Assembly: GCA_029718625.1 (NCBI GenBank)
Contig: CM056385.1
Location: forward strand, 22,014,924-22,078,923
Reading direction: 5' to 3'
Source of the DNA: Synaphobranchus kaupii
Taxonomy: Eukaryota > Chordata > Actinopteri > Anguilliformes > Synaphobranchidae
Length of the DNA: 64,000 nt
Positions 50,992 to 63,195 of the stretch are shown here, piece by piece. Made by a program: the position numbers and the translations under genes. The notes under the pieces are model-generated. The model was not told the origin of the DNA and did no database searches. It saw nothing but the letters and a program-made list of their open reading frames with translations. Positions within the stretch are counted from its first letter, which is position 1. Every line of letters starts with the position of its first letter.

Positions 50992-53250
50992 AATAGAGGA
51001 ACTGGAAATGATTATAGAGAAGAGAAAGCTTATTTTTATTGAACACGTATCTCAGTTTGACAGAGTGAACTTCTGTGTTTTTTTTATATGGCTGGCATAA
51101 TGGAAATCTAACTAACATGATGTGCTATCTGACTCAAATAGAACTGAAGGGGTCATGGACAGACCCTGAACAAACAGCACAAGTATACGAAAGAATGGAG
51201 GCCATTTTGTGATTTTAAAATGGCTCCCGCTGTGGAGAAAGAAGGAAAAGCCCAATTTCACTTGCACACTCCAGCAGCATAGCCAGAAATATTAATATAA
51301 GAGGGCCTGCATAGACCTAGGTGGACCAGAACTACCTACGTAGGTGGGCATCCACAATTGGATGTGGTGGTTCAACCAAGATGAATGGATGGGCCAGGAT
51401 ACTATTTAGGTGGCCTTGGCCTACCCTGGCCCACCCATACAATTGTTATGAATAAAATAAGAATAAATAAGCCAAACTAAATCTGCATAAACCTGAATGT
51501 CGATGAAGTTGAACCTTAATTAATTAAACCAGACCTTATTCAGTATTTATATATTGTTCAGGCTGCCAAACACAATTTATTTTTATTTTACAGAAGCTTG
51601 TAAAAAACTGGGTTTGAGGCTCTGAATGAATTTCTTCCTTAATTTCCCCAGAAGTATCTATCTTCCTTCTTCCTTCAGAACAATCTGGTGGCCTCATTTT
51701 ACAAAAGCAAATGGCCTCTGACGTCAAGACAAACTTCTGTAATTTACCACCTGCTGCGATATCAGGTCGAATTAAAGGTCGAGTGCACTAACTTTGGCTC
51801 AGATTCAAAAATTCTCTATGGTGTTATTCTCAATTTCCCCAAGCCAAACGTAGGAATATCTCTTTTTTCAGTTAATGCATATCTGAATTAAAATAAATAC
51901 TATTTTTTCTTTGTTATAAAACAAAGCTTTTTTTCTGCAGTAGGCTATGTGAAATATATTTGAAATGTAAAAGAGCTGAAAAGGTAGGCGACAATGAAAA
52001 CCTTTTATTTTCCTGAGAACAGAGGTTGTCAGTAATGAGACACGTATGTATCTCTGCTTGCCTACTAATAGCACTATTAGCTGTTGCTAAATAAAAAAAC
52101 TTTCAATAATGAGGAATGTTCTCTTATTACATGACCTCACAGCGACATAAAAATTATTTGATTGAAACTCTTATTCATGGTTGCATATCATTTAAACCCC
52201 GTTCACACCGTACTTCCCTCCATTAAAATTCCTGCATTAGTTCATGGTATAGTTTGATGGAGTCTTAAACCAGCAGGTGCAATGACATTATTGTCCCAGA
52301 AATCTCCCTGCAGTGGTCATACCATAGGTCATTATATAGCTATGTAGGTGATATGAATGGAGCAGGAGAGATTCCATATCATAGCACCATGAAGCACTAA
52401 CAATTGTACTTCCTGATACCTGCTGAGCTCTTAGCCAATCCTGTAGCTTCAATGAATAAAATGCAGACACAAACGATAGTAAACTCTGTCTGATTATGTG
52501 GAGGACTTTGGCGAATGCAAGCAAACAGGTGCAGATATTCTATATACACAATCCCCTACAGTAAGCCAGAACAGTAAAATATAATTAAAAAATATTGAGT
52601 GTAGAAAAAATAGAGACTGAGTGCTTGGGCTACGTGTAGTGTCCAGTGCTCTATGTCTCACTGCAAGTTCACTGTGATGCTGGGTCAAGATAGGTGAGCT
52701 ACACCTTTATACAACTCTGTTTCAAATGTTCTGTACACAGAGGTGGGTGTGTGGGGACATTTTGACCCCAGGCTCTGTAGCTGTATAAAACATAATAAAA
52801 TATTACTTTTTTATTTTTTACCTGTGACGTTTTGTGGTTGATTCAGCATACTTTCCCAAACAGGTTTCAAACTTCACAAACTTTCACGCACCTTCGGCTC
52901 TTAAATGAGACATTTATCAGAGATATTTAGGGATAAAGGGTTAGTCTATTGGGAGAAATTAAGAAGGTGACAACAAAAAGTGTCACGTTTTGTATTACAG
53001 TAATTGTGTGTCGGTTTAAAGTGTTGGGGTCAATTTGACCTCAAACATACAAGATAAGTATTGCTGTGTAAAGAATGCGTTACTTGGAAAAATGAATGAA
53101 TGTGTACATAAACTGGCAATAAAAGTATATATAAAAAAGAATATACAAGGCGTCATAACATATAAACCTAATTGGAGGGTTAAGCACATACTTCAGGATC
53201 CCAAGCTACCGGAGCTGCAGAGCACTTTTACTGAAAATCCTCATTAGTGT
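50992..53250. other. Intergenic, no gene seen
   Basis: AT-rich unique-looking sequence. Confidence 0.5.
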
Positions 53251-53253
53251 GGG

Positions 53254-53345
53254 CCTACGTGAAAAATTCAAGTTCAAATTCAATCTCTGTCCTACGTGAA
53301 AAATTCAAGTTCAAATTCAATCTCTTTCCTACGTGAAAAATACAA
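53254..53345. repeat. 37-bp tandem repeat, about 2.5 copies
   Basis: CCTACGTGAAAAATTCAAGT followed by TCAAATTCAATCTCTGT is repeated. Confidence 0.9.
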
Positions 53346-54080
53346 GCTCCATGTTTTCCCAATGACACACAAAGGCGTTGCTTAAAAAGTCTTTTATACT
53401 TTGCGTTTATTCAGTTTAAAAAGGAGAGAAATGCCGGTAGAAAAAGCTAGGCATAACCATGGTGACGAAGTAACTATGACCATTAAAAAGTTAAAGTTAA
53501 AAACAGAGTCATTCTGGGCTCCACACTGCTACAGGTGTCCACCGGTTTAATACTCCAATCTCTGCAAGGCACAAGCATAACATCTTCACTTCAACTATTC
53601 TTATGAATACTTTTGTTTGTCCCTAAAACCAACAGAAATCAGGAAAAAATCAACAGGAAAAATAAAAAGCAATGCAGCTATGTTAATAATATCTAAATCA
53701 GACATAAATAAAATTTCTATATGAGAAATATTCGACAGATGATTTCATTATATATAACGTGGAGTATTTTTTTATTTTTTTAATGCAGTTATGTGGATAC
53801 AATACTTTAATGTTAAAAAAGCATGATTCCCTGGTGAAAATGAAAAAGGTTGAGTAACATTGTAACAGCGCAAAGATGAATGAGTGAAAATTGATGCATA
53901 CTGCCTGAATGATTACATTTGCAGTAGAGCAGCCTTGTGCTGCCCCAGAATGGCTTGTACCTGCATACCTGCACACCCTAAACACAGAAAGCAATCATCT
54001 GTACCAGTCTGTACCCTTGCATAAATACCATCTCCCCCTCATCCACATTTAGTGCACATCGCCAACTGTATGCACACATA
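53346..54080. other. Intergenic or distal ubtd2 3' UTR, no other feature
   Basis: No gene is seen. The ubtd2 transcript may extend into this stretch, but no signal decides it. Confidence 0.4.
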
Positions 54081-54084
54081 CGTA

Positions 54085-54141
54085 CACACGCTTGCATGTG
54101 TTCCCTCTCTCTTTCTCTTTCTCTCACACAGATACACACAT

Positions 54142-54192
<51 letters not shown>
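54085..54192. repeat. (CA)n microsatellite with CT-rich flank
   Basis: About 25 CA units end at 54192, preceded by a CTCTCTTTCTCTTTCTCTCA-type stretch. Confidence 0.95.
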
Positions 54193-54195
<3 letters not shown>

Positions 54196-54699
54196 TAGCA
54201 TAATTAAATACAAGAGCCATGTGATGGGGGACTACCTTAGCACTGTTCTGTAGTAATCTTGGCATGTGCGCTTCTGGAAAGCAAATGGCTTAAGGACAGA
54301 GGGGACAGGCCCACGATGGCAAAGCCAGTCTTCAGGTTTCTACATTCAGGTACAGACAAGACGGTGAGCCTGACGGTCCATTGTATAGCAATACATATTT
54401 ACTCCTGATGAATTGGATGCTAGGGTTAGATATACCTCTGCAATTTTTCTTCGCTCAAATTTCACAAGCCGCTTTCTTGCAGGAAAGCCGCAGGTGATTT
54501 ATATAACGAATCCTAGTCTGACCTACAGTCCAGATGACTGTCCATAAAGAGGAAACGTATCTTCCCACTTCCTGATTGTTTCTGTGTGAGATCAATGCTC
54601 CGTGTGGCTGCTGATGGCCGAAACAAACATCAGGCAGCTTCTGAAAGCCCAATGGAATCCCCAAATACTCCCCTCACCTGCCCAAGAGCTGTGAGAAAA

Positions 54700-55148
54700 T
54701 ATCAAACATCTTTTAAATTTTTCAACATTTCTTTTTTCCCCCCTCACCAGGAAGCAAGCCACTCCTATTCTTCCTCCCCCACCCAACTGACCCCCCCCAA
54801 TTTTATTATTCTTTACAAACAAATCAAAATAAAATTTTCTCAAAAAGTCAATTAAAAAACCAGGCAGCCGAGTAATTTGCTGTCCTTTTGCTCTCGTGTC
54901 CGGCATTAATCAGTCCTGCTGGGCCACGCCCCTTTCCTCCTCCGCCCCGCCCCTCAAGACCCACCCCTCCCCAGTCTACCTGCGCAGTCCAGGTGGGGTC
55001 TGGATATCATTGCCCATACAACCATACAGGGGGCCAGGAAAGCAGCTGTTTAGCAGCGAACATAATAGCGACAACAACATCCATAAAGACGCTCAGAGAG
55101 CTTCCTCTCTTTCGTCTCGCGTGGGCGAGGCTGCTGGGGAGGCGCGGC
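54700..55148 (-). other. ubtd2: ubtd2 3' UTR (proximal part)
   Basis: C/T-rich and GC-rich sequence follows the stop codon. On minus an AATAAAATT string near 54802-54810 is a possible early polyadenylation signal. Confidence 0.4.
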
Positions 55149-55558
55149 CTAGTTTTCCACAGGTGTGGGGTCCTGCGAGGGCGGCAGCGGGGGCTGGCTG
55201 ACGATCACCTGCACCACGTAGTCCCTGGAGATTTTCAGCTCCTCCAGCGTCATCCTGTCGGCCAGCGGCCGCCCGGAGAAGAACCAGCGCTGGCCGCCGG
55301 GCGCTACGCCCTCCTCGGCCTGCAGGCGGCGCTTCATGTGCTGCACCGAGTCGCTGGTGCGGACGGCCAGCCGCAGGTCCTTGCCCGTGGAGAGGCGGAG
55401 GCGCAGCTGGCACTCCTGCCCCGAGCTGGGCGGCGGCTCCAGCGCCTCGGGGGCCTCCAAGTCGCTCTTCTCCTCCATCATGTTAATGGGCGGGGCCAGG
55501 CAGTACACGGGGAGCTGGTAACGGTTCCCCAGCTCGTCGTAGCATTCCGTCAGGGCGC
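55149..55558 (-). CDS. ubtd2: ubtd2, ubiquitin domain-containing protein 2 (last coding exon)
   Basis: This is a small adaptor with an N-terminal ubiquitin-binding region and a C-terminal ubiquitin-like fold. Family members are cytoplasmic/membrane-associated and interact with ubiquitination and deubiquitination enzymes. The exon opens after a long C/T acceptor (CTTCCTCCAG) at 55558, phase 1, and encodes [35 protein letters not shown], then the ubiquitin-like part [48 protein letters not shown] and [10 protein letters not shown], ending TPVEN with TAG at 55151-55149. It carries about 136 of the usual roughly 234 residues. It is GC-rich compared with its surroundings. The upstream exons (SDYPMTDGQL-type sequence) were not found between 55559 and 64000. 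The choice of ubtd2 over ubtd1 rests on the PVEN terminus and the PPINM block as I remember them. Confidence 0.9.
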
Positions 55559-57985
55559 CTGGAGGAAGAGGAGGAGGAGGGCGACGGTGAAGCACATACT
55601 CACAAAATGAACCTCATCAGTAACAATAACGGTAATCGTGATAATGAGGAGCAAACAAGGGCCGTGTGTTGTGATGCGCAATCACGCTGATGTGAAGGGA
55701 GTGGGACTGGGATGTTCTGAATAACTAACTCAGAAACCACATCTTCTGCTGAACATGGGGCCCTGGACAGGGAGAGGTAAGCAATCAACACGTGTCAGCA
55801 TGTACTCCACGCTTCATGCCAGTAAAGCATGATGTATTAAACTGAGTTGAAAGAGAGAGAGAAAGAGAGAATGAGAGAGAGCACCAGAAAATAAATAGAG
55901 ACATGACTTTAAAAAGCCATTTATTTAACACTGCATGAAGCCAAGGTCATCATATACAAACAAAATATGCACATATTATACTATGAGAAAAAAACAAACA
56001 AAAACAAAGAAGCCAACACAAAGAACGGTGAGAAAACAAACACCTACGTTTCTCTCTGCTTTTACAAGGAAATTTGTTCATTTTCTTCACAGAGAATCAT
56101 ATTAATTGAAAATTCTCTACGACGCTTGCTGCTCCATCTCAACTGGCTCTTAAAAATTTACTGTCTCACTCAGCCAAAAATGAAATGATTCAAAGCGCAA
56201 CACATTTTTCCAGCTGTCTAAAACACCGGGCGCGTGTGTAACCTGGGACACTCCACAAATGAAATAAAAGCAATTTTCTATCAAAAAACAAAAAGCACAC
56301 CAGTTGTAGGTATAAAAGTGCTTTCTCTACTGTCATCTGTAATGTTGTTACCTCCACTGTAGGTCACTGATTCACTTTGGGAGCAGATTTCTCTATAGCA
56401 GTTTCTACAAGGATAGGCACAGACTCCTTGTGGCTGAGTTAGGCCTCATTTTCCATCAAACACCTTCATTTGTTTTTGAAAAGAGGCCAATAAACCCCCC
56501 CCCCATTTTTTATTCCTTTTTTAGTGTTTTCAAAATGTAACCCGCATAATTTCACAAGCAGTATTGTGTTCTACTGTTTTCAGGGACAAAGGATCTAGAG
56601 TTTCAGTTGAAAAGGTCTGGCTTCTATACTCTGCATAAGGAACCTTGAATACTTCCAAAAAAAAACAAAAAAAAACAGCACACGTTGTGTAAACTGAATA
56701 GCATCCAGCATGCTTTCACCTGATATTGTAAAATAAAATCTACCAAATGACAGATCAGGGCAACGCAAGCTTTACAAAACTAGATATAAAAATACAGGAT
56801 GTTGAAAACTGTTGTGAAATGCAGTAAGTATGGGACAAAAAAAATCACAAAACTGTGCTCGTCTCCATCAGCATTGGTGGTCTCAACCAATGACTGAGTG
56901 TTTTACACTGTACAGGAAAAAAGAGGCACTCCAAACCAATAAACTGCAGGACAAGGCCAGAGACAGGGATCTTAATGCTGTCTGACTGACCACCATGACA
57001 GTACATTTCCAGTGACTGATTGACCGACCACTAAGTGGCTTCCTGACATTCGGAAGTCACGTGTCTGATTTTCACTTCTATCCGCATGGTAAAAAGCTTT
57101 TCCATCAGCCTCATTTCTATAGTGACCACTGCAGTCAAGTAATAATTAGAAAGGTAATGAATGAATCATTCATGCTATTTCAGGATTTATATCATTTCCG
57201 TGGCGTCCAAAGTGTGTCATCAGAACTTCTTTCAGAGGTTGAAGGCAGAACCACTTGCGGTTTCATACTTCACTGGCTATGGAAAATCCAGGGTTGTGAG
57301 GGGAATAAAATAATTTTCCCACATAAAGCGGTATCCCATCACCCATTGCGTCTTCTGTAACACTGTACTGTCTTACACAGACAACCCCGCATTGGACATT
57401 TCTTACGTTTATTTCCCACCATTATTCAGTAGTACCCTCACTCACAGTTGTGCCACTGAGTTTCAACAGGGTTTATTAAAGGGCAATTACACCCTAGATC
57501 ACTTTATTTTCCACTGTAAACATGTTTGTATGCCTACCTTATAATGAAACCTATTAATCCATTCCGTTATTTCAACAATTCTGAAATATATCATGAGAAA
57601 TTGGTAGAAAAGCGTCTTTGTGCTGCCCTCCAACGGTTGAAATTCAATTTCTGCTCTCCACACTGCCCCCGCCCCAATCATGATGTCAGAGTACCTCTTT
57701 GGAGGTACCTCTACGTCATATGGATAATTTTGTCGCCCACAACAGAAACAGCCGGCACCTGATTGGTTAGACCAACAACATTTCTTTAGTTTCGGCTCCA
57801 CGTTTTAAAACTGGAAGAACGTGGCCTCCTGTTCATAAACTCTCTTATTCCACCTAAATAAACCACTAAAATACATTTCTGAAAATATTTGAGGTGAGAA
57901 ATAGGCCATACAGTTGCTGAATCTTGATTCATATTTCATCTGCAACGTCTGGTTTGACTGTTTGATCCCGAGTTATACTAAATCA
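55559..57985. other. ubtd2 intron, no exon or repeat recognised
   Basis: A GA-rich stretch lies at 55850-55885. Frames at 57061-57360 and 57499-57801 show no family resemblance. Confidence 0.45.
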
Positions 57986-58179
57986 TTTGTACATTGTACG
58001 TTCATTTATGCAAATGATGATTGCTCCTCCGCCCCCACCCTCTCCTTCGCTCACCCCACAAAGTATTTTTAAACATTTGGTAGTAGGAGGAGACAGGCTG
58101 AGACATTGTGTGTACTTACTCTTTAAGTCTCATCCTGTAAATCAAAGCCAGTTCCCCGCCTCCTATTCCACACTGCTGA

Positions 58180-58355
58180 TGGTCCAATTTATACACAGAT
58201 GCTCTTATCCAGAGCAAATTACACAACTTTTACATTATTAATATTATTTTTTTACATAGTATCCATTTATACAGCTGTATATATACGGAAGCCATTCACG
58301 TTCAAGTACCTTTCGGTTATAAGCCGAGTTCCCTAACTGTTATACTACACTGCAT
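58180..58355 (-). mobile_element. tRNA-derived SINE, minus-strand copy
   Basis: ACAGATGCTCTTATCCAGAG, TTACACAACTTTTACATT, TATACAGCTGTATATATACG, TTCAAGTACCTTTCGGTTAT and AAGCCGAGTTCCCTAACTGT are the inverse of the SINE at 44850-45073, in the same order. Confidence 0.8.
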
Positions 58356-60540
58356 GTACAAACTGCCCTTGAAGTTTACACTATCACAACAATGCTAGCC
58401 CACATGACTGTAAGAGTAACCAGGAGCTGGAATCTGGTGTAAGGAGCTGAAATGTGACTCTACCCAAAACAGCTCCTGCAGACTTCAGTACGTAAACAAA
58501 CATGATAGGACAGTAACCTTGGAGACAAGAAAGCAACAGGCTTTGCTCGTCTGCCGGCAAGATGACCATTCTGTCACAGAGAACACGGACCGTGCGGATG
58601 TCCCTGATGCCTTGAAAATTACAAATGCTGCTGTTAAATTTGAAGAGAAACTATAAATAGCTCGTTTCATTCAACTAAGTTGGAAAAAAAAAAAAAATAA
58701 TAATAATAATTTCACTGACATTGTTTCAATGACAATACCCAAAACACATTTCCGTAGCAAGTGGTGTATTGATGTTTTGCACAGAATATAGTGTCCTTAT
58801 AGTTTAAAAGGAAACAAGCTACAGCTGCAATAAAAAATACCTTGAAAGTATACTACAATATTGACAATAGGGCCAAATCTTTCATAAATCTGACAGCACA
58901 GAGCACTGATCATGACAATTGGCCATAAAAACAGAAGCCGTGAGAGGGCGGTTTAATCTTGTTCTTGTTCCAGTGTGACGGAGTTACGTCCTATGAGACA
59001 ATACTCTGAGACAGGGTATGACTTTTACTGCAGCCATGCCACGGCTAGAGTGGAAATCGCTTTCAGAATTCAGCAGTAATTGCTCTGCTGGATTCATTGG
59101 TTCCCGGGAGCAGTTCGCTCCACAAGAGATTCTTTCTGTTCTACGATGTCATTTTGAGAGATGTGAAACGCGTGTGTCCCAGGGTTGCAGGATCGATTTA
59201 ACCACTTTCTGTGCCGCTTTGGAACAGCGGGGCGCGGCGACTGCATGGGAAGACAATTTTACACAATAGCAACTTACTGCATCAGCCGTAGAACTGGCAT
59301 CATACAGATTGCATCCAATTTATTTTGCATTGGTTTTAAAAAGACAGACATGCGAGTCCATAGACTCACTATATGCGGCTTCGTTCACAGATTACGGAAA
59401 AAAGGAATCGATATTTAAACGTAAAAGGGAACTCAAAGGCACGAGTCACCACCTCACAGAATACCGTTTATTGATTGTGGCAGCTGAAGAAAGTTAAAAC
59501 AGAAAGTTCCTGTTCTCCACATTTATGTAAATAAAACACCACTGGAGCTTCTTTCAGATTTCATTAAAGAAAGCATTTCATAGAGCTGCATGCACACTAG
59601 TCAGATAAGGTGCTTGTAAATTTATTACACCCGCGCACGCATATCGCTGTCTGTCCGCCTTTCCATAACAGCCTTAACGCCTACAGTTCTGATTGGATTT
59701 GGATTAAACTTCACAGGTAGGTTGACAGGCAGCAAAGAACCTGAATTCTGAAAATTTTCATATCTGTCAACTACAAGTATTTTTTTATTTTATTTTCTAT
59801 TCATTTCCACCAGTGTCTAATGAATAGACGTTGGAGGAATTGACTTTACACATTCTGAAAGCAGGAGGGCACGCATGGGGGACAGCAACACTTGCACTAA
59901 AGGTTCATTCCACAGAACTGTATAAGAACTATAAGGCAATGTGGTCATGTGGTTCCATTAAACCCTATTAAATTTTGTACCGCAAGATGGCTTCCACGGC
60001 CTGGACATAGTATTACAGATGAGCTTTGCCATGCTATGTCTACGGTATGGATCCAGCTAGCACTTGAGCGCATATTCCCCAGTAGAAGTTAACATAACCT
60101 ATTGCCTTGACAGTGGAGACCCTGTTTTTAACCCTCGGGAATGAGTGGACAACTACACAAACATTACTGAAATTCCTTTTCGTAGCTTATGTAGCTAGTT
60201 AGCTCATCATAAAAGTGTTAAATGTTATCTATTCTATTCGATTTGTTTGAAAAAAAAAAAAAGATCTAGAAGTGAACCAATAATCTCAGACACAAACAGC
60301 TAGCTAGCTATGACATTATGCTGTCACTTGTAATTTTTCTTGCTATAGCTTGCCACTGTCCAGTATTTATACAGAGGGATAGTTTTAAATAAGATAAAAC
60401 CACAGGGATTCACACATTACCGCTAACTAGCTAGCTAGGTCAATGTAAAATTGTATTATAAATACAATATAAATATGTAATTATAAATACAATATAAACA
60501 TAAATATGTTATTATTATTATACATTATATTTACATGTGC
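58356..60540. other. ubtd2 intron, no gene seen
   Basis: An 83-codon frame at 59018-59269 has no recognisable motif. TAGCTAGCTAGC-like short repeats lie near 60296 and 60425. Confidence 0.45.
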
Positions 60541-60544
60541 CTTT

Positions 60545-60850
60545 CAAGAAACTCAAGGAAACTTACAATGGTGAGGGGAAACTTGCCTCACCCACCACCA
60601 ATGTGTAGCAACCACCTGGATGAGGCACGACAGCCATTTTGCACCAGAACGCATCAGTTGAGGTGGAGAGGGAGAGAACAATTTTTTAGCCAATTAAATC
60701 AGGAGGCAGATTGACAGAGCCAAGTTGGGAATTTAACCAGGACACCGGGGAACCCCCTACTCTTCGCGAAGTGTGTCATGGGATCTTTAATGGCAACTTT
60801 CAGTAAGGACCTCGGTTTAACGTCTCATCCTACAGCACAGTGTCCCCATT
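60545..60850. repeat. Common teleost dispersed repeat
   Basis: CACCCACCACCAATGTGTAG, GCAGCCATTTTGC-like ACAGCCATTTTGCACCAGAA, CCAGGACACCGGGG, CATGGGATCTTTAATGGCAA and GGACCTCGGTTTAACGTCTC are blocks of a dispersed sequence frequent in fish genomes. I do not know its class. Confidence 0.7.
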
Positions 60851-60857
60851 AGACTTG

Positions 60858-61290
60858 AACAGTATGGAACACATGGTTGGCTAAATGGCTTAGTCATCAC
60901 GGGTGTGATGTATCAAACAAGCCTTAAACCATCACTCTGCTGCCAGACAGGCAGTAGATATAGATGGATAACTTTAAGGGTTTCTTCTCCTGACTTATTT
61001 TTCAATAGGAAAATGAGTCAGAAGAAACAAGCCTTAAAGTGATCCATCCATATCTACTGCATATCTGGCAGTAGAGTGATGGTATCAGGCTCATTTGATA
61101 CCTCAGACCATTGATGACTTACAGCCATTTCGCCAACCATGTATTCCATACTGTGCCAGTGTAATTTACAGCTAAATCAAGTCCCACCCCCCCAATTCCC
61201 ATAGAGACCCACCCAAATGCAGAGAGGTTATATACCAAGAGTATAGATGTCAAGAGTCTTTGGATATTGTTGGGTCACAGACATCAGTAA
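60858..61290. mobile_element. Foldback element, copy 2
   Basis: GGAACACATGGTTGGCTAAA at the left pairs with TTTCGCCAACCATGTATTCC at the right. CTGACTTATTTTTC/CAATAGGAAAATGAGTCAG forms the central hairpin. It shares CTACTGCATATCTGGCAG and CAATTCCCATAGAG-type blocks with 11940-12391. The left arm is shorter than the right. Confidence 0.88.
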
Positions 61291-61405
61291 GTCATATGCC
61301 ACCAAATATGAAATATGATGACATTATTTAAGTTTATGTTAATTTGTCCAATTAGTTTTGGTCCCCTAAAATGGGGGGGGGGGGGGGGGGACTATGTATA
61401 AAAAG
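61260..61405. repeat. Dispersed repeat, copy 2 (see 24890-25165)
   Basis: The shared blocks TTATGTTAATTTGTCCAATT and GGTCCCCTAAAATGGG are interrupted by a G-homopolymer of about 20 bp (61371-61390). Confidence 0.65.
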
Positions 61406-61556
61406 TATAGACAGCTAAAATAACAATAACTTTGTCAATGTCCAAATAATTACCTAACTGTATTAAATACACTTGAATCAGACAAATAACTGTGGTGGCT
61501 AGTGATTTTAATAGATAATACACTGCCTGTTCAAAATAAAAGTTGCCGTTGCACCC

Positions 61557-62040
61557 GTCATGCATAGTACCCACTGTACAAGCCTCTGGAGGCAGTGTTA
61601 TGATCTGGGGTTGCTTCAATTGGTCAGGTCTAGGCTAAGTCAACTGAGTACCTGAATGTACTGAATGACCAGGTTATCCCATCAATGGGCATATTCCAGG
61701 ACGACAATGCCAAGATTCATCGGGCTCAAATTGTGAAAGAGTGGTTCAGGGAGCATGAGGAATCATTTTCACGCATTAATTGGCCACCAGAGTCCTGACC
61801 TTAACCCCATTGAAAGTCTTTAGGATGTGCTGGAGAAGACTTTACCCGAGTGGTTCGACTCTCCCGTCATCAATACAAGATCTCAGCCAAACATTTATGC
61901 AACTCTGGACGGAAATAAATGTTGTGACGTTGCATAAGGTTGTCGAAACAATGCCACGACGAATGCGCCGTAATCAAAGCTAAAGGCGGTCCAACTAAAT
62001 ATTAGAGTGTGCAACTTTATTTTTGGCCAGGCATTGTATA
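61557..62040 (+). pseudogene. Tc1-like transposase remnant (C-terminal half)
   Basis: Across frames it encodes [33 protein letters not shown] and [10 protein letters not shown] with interrupting stops and frameshifts. It then ends in the Tc1-type border GGCCAGGCATTGTATA. This is a third, unrelated Tc1 lineage in the window. Confidence 0.85.
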
Positions 62041-62129
62041 TGGATAATGTTCTATACGGTTTTTGGTGAATTTAGATAATATAGATATAGATAACATTTT
62101 GCAGGCGTGAAAATAAGGCCCGCTCTCTC

Positions 62130-62800
62130 CAGAGGTTGACACCTATGAACACTATTCAACATTTACATTAATGAGTTAGCAGTGCAGTTTGAACAGTCTA
62201 CAGTTCCTGGTCTCTCCCTATATGACACCCAGACACAGAAGTGAAATTCCTTCTCTACGCAGATTACCTGGTTCTGCTGTCATCCACTGAAGGTGGCTTG
62301 CAACAGATCCTGGCTCTGGTAGAAGACTTCTGTCAGAACTAGTCACTGACAGTAAACCTAAGAAAGAGAACAGTAATGATCTTCCAAAAAAAGGCCAGAT
62401 GTCAGAAAAACAGATGCCAATTATTTTCTAGGCAACACTGCCCTAGCAGTAACACACCCTAAATTGCATCTACTTTTGTCTGACAATCACAGCATCAGGC
62501 AGCTTTAGCAAGGCAGTGAATGCATTAAAAGAAAAAAGCTCAAAGAGCACTATGCCATAAAAAGGAAATTCCATAAAATTGATATACCAATTAAAGTCTG
62601 GTTAAAAATATTTTATCCAGCCCATTGCACTGTATGGAAGTGAGGTATGGGGTCCACTCAGCCAGCAAAACTATTCTAAATCGGACAAGCATCCAATAGA
62701 GACCCTGCATATAGAATTTTGTTAAAACATTCTATTTGTAAGTACAGATGAAAACTAAAATACAGAGGAAAACCCAAATAATGCATGCAAAAGAGGTGGA
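62130..62800 (+). pseudogene. Degenerate non-LTR retrotransposon reverse transcriptase
   Basis: Frames contain LLYADYLVLLSSTEGGLQQI (a YADD box with the second D lost), LTVNLRKRTVMIFQKK, NALKEKSSK, IALYGSEVWGPLSQ and HPIETLHIEFC, with several stops. The order matches the C-terminal end of LINE reverse transcriptases. Confidence 0.85.
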
Positions 62801-63077
62801 GACATTGATGCACTATGAAAAATATTAAAATATAATACAATGCTGTTGTTTGTAGTACTATAGGCTTTGGCTATATTTGCTGTATTAAGTATTTCCTGCC
62901 AATAAAGCATTTTTGGATTTGGATCAGCATAACCTCGGATCTCATAGCATTCACAGAGCTGTAAGCATACCATCTCGTGATGGTGATGTTTTAAAAATTG
63001 TGTGGTAGTATGCAAAATATAGCCTACTAACTAACATTAGCTATTTGCAAAATAAGGAGAATCAATATTGTGGTGTG

Positions 63078-63195
63078 ATTACAACCATTTTATTGTATGT
63101 TTGCTACCTCATTCGAAACACACAGACAAGTATATGAAGGACACATTGTGAATTATATTTCAAACAATACACAGCCCTCTAAATTGCTATTTATA
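63078..63195. repeat. Diverged copy of 17255-17375
   Basis: ACCATTTTATTGTATGTTTG, AAACACACAGACAAGTATAT, GAAGGACACATTGTGAATT and TTTCAAACAATACACAGCCC correspond in order to ACGTTTTATTATTTGCC, AAACCCACATAGCCTACAAG, GAAAGACACAGTACATT and TTTCAAACAATATACGGTGC. Confidence 0.7.

Noticed and set aside
59018..59269. 83-codon plus-strand frame with fairly ordinary composition
   Set aside because: There is no recognisable motif, splice context or neighbouring exon. It lies in a probable ubtd2 intron, and chance frames of this size are expected.
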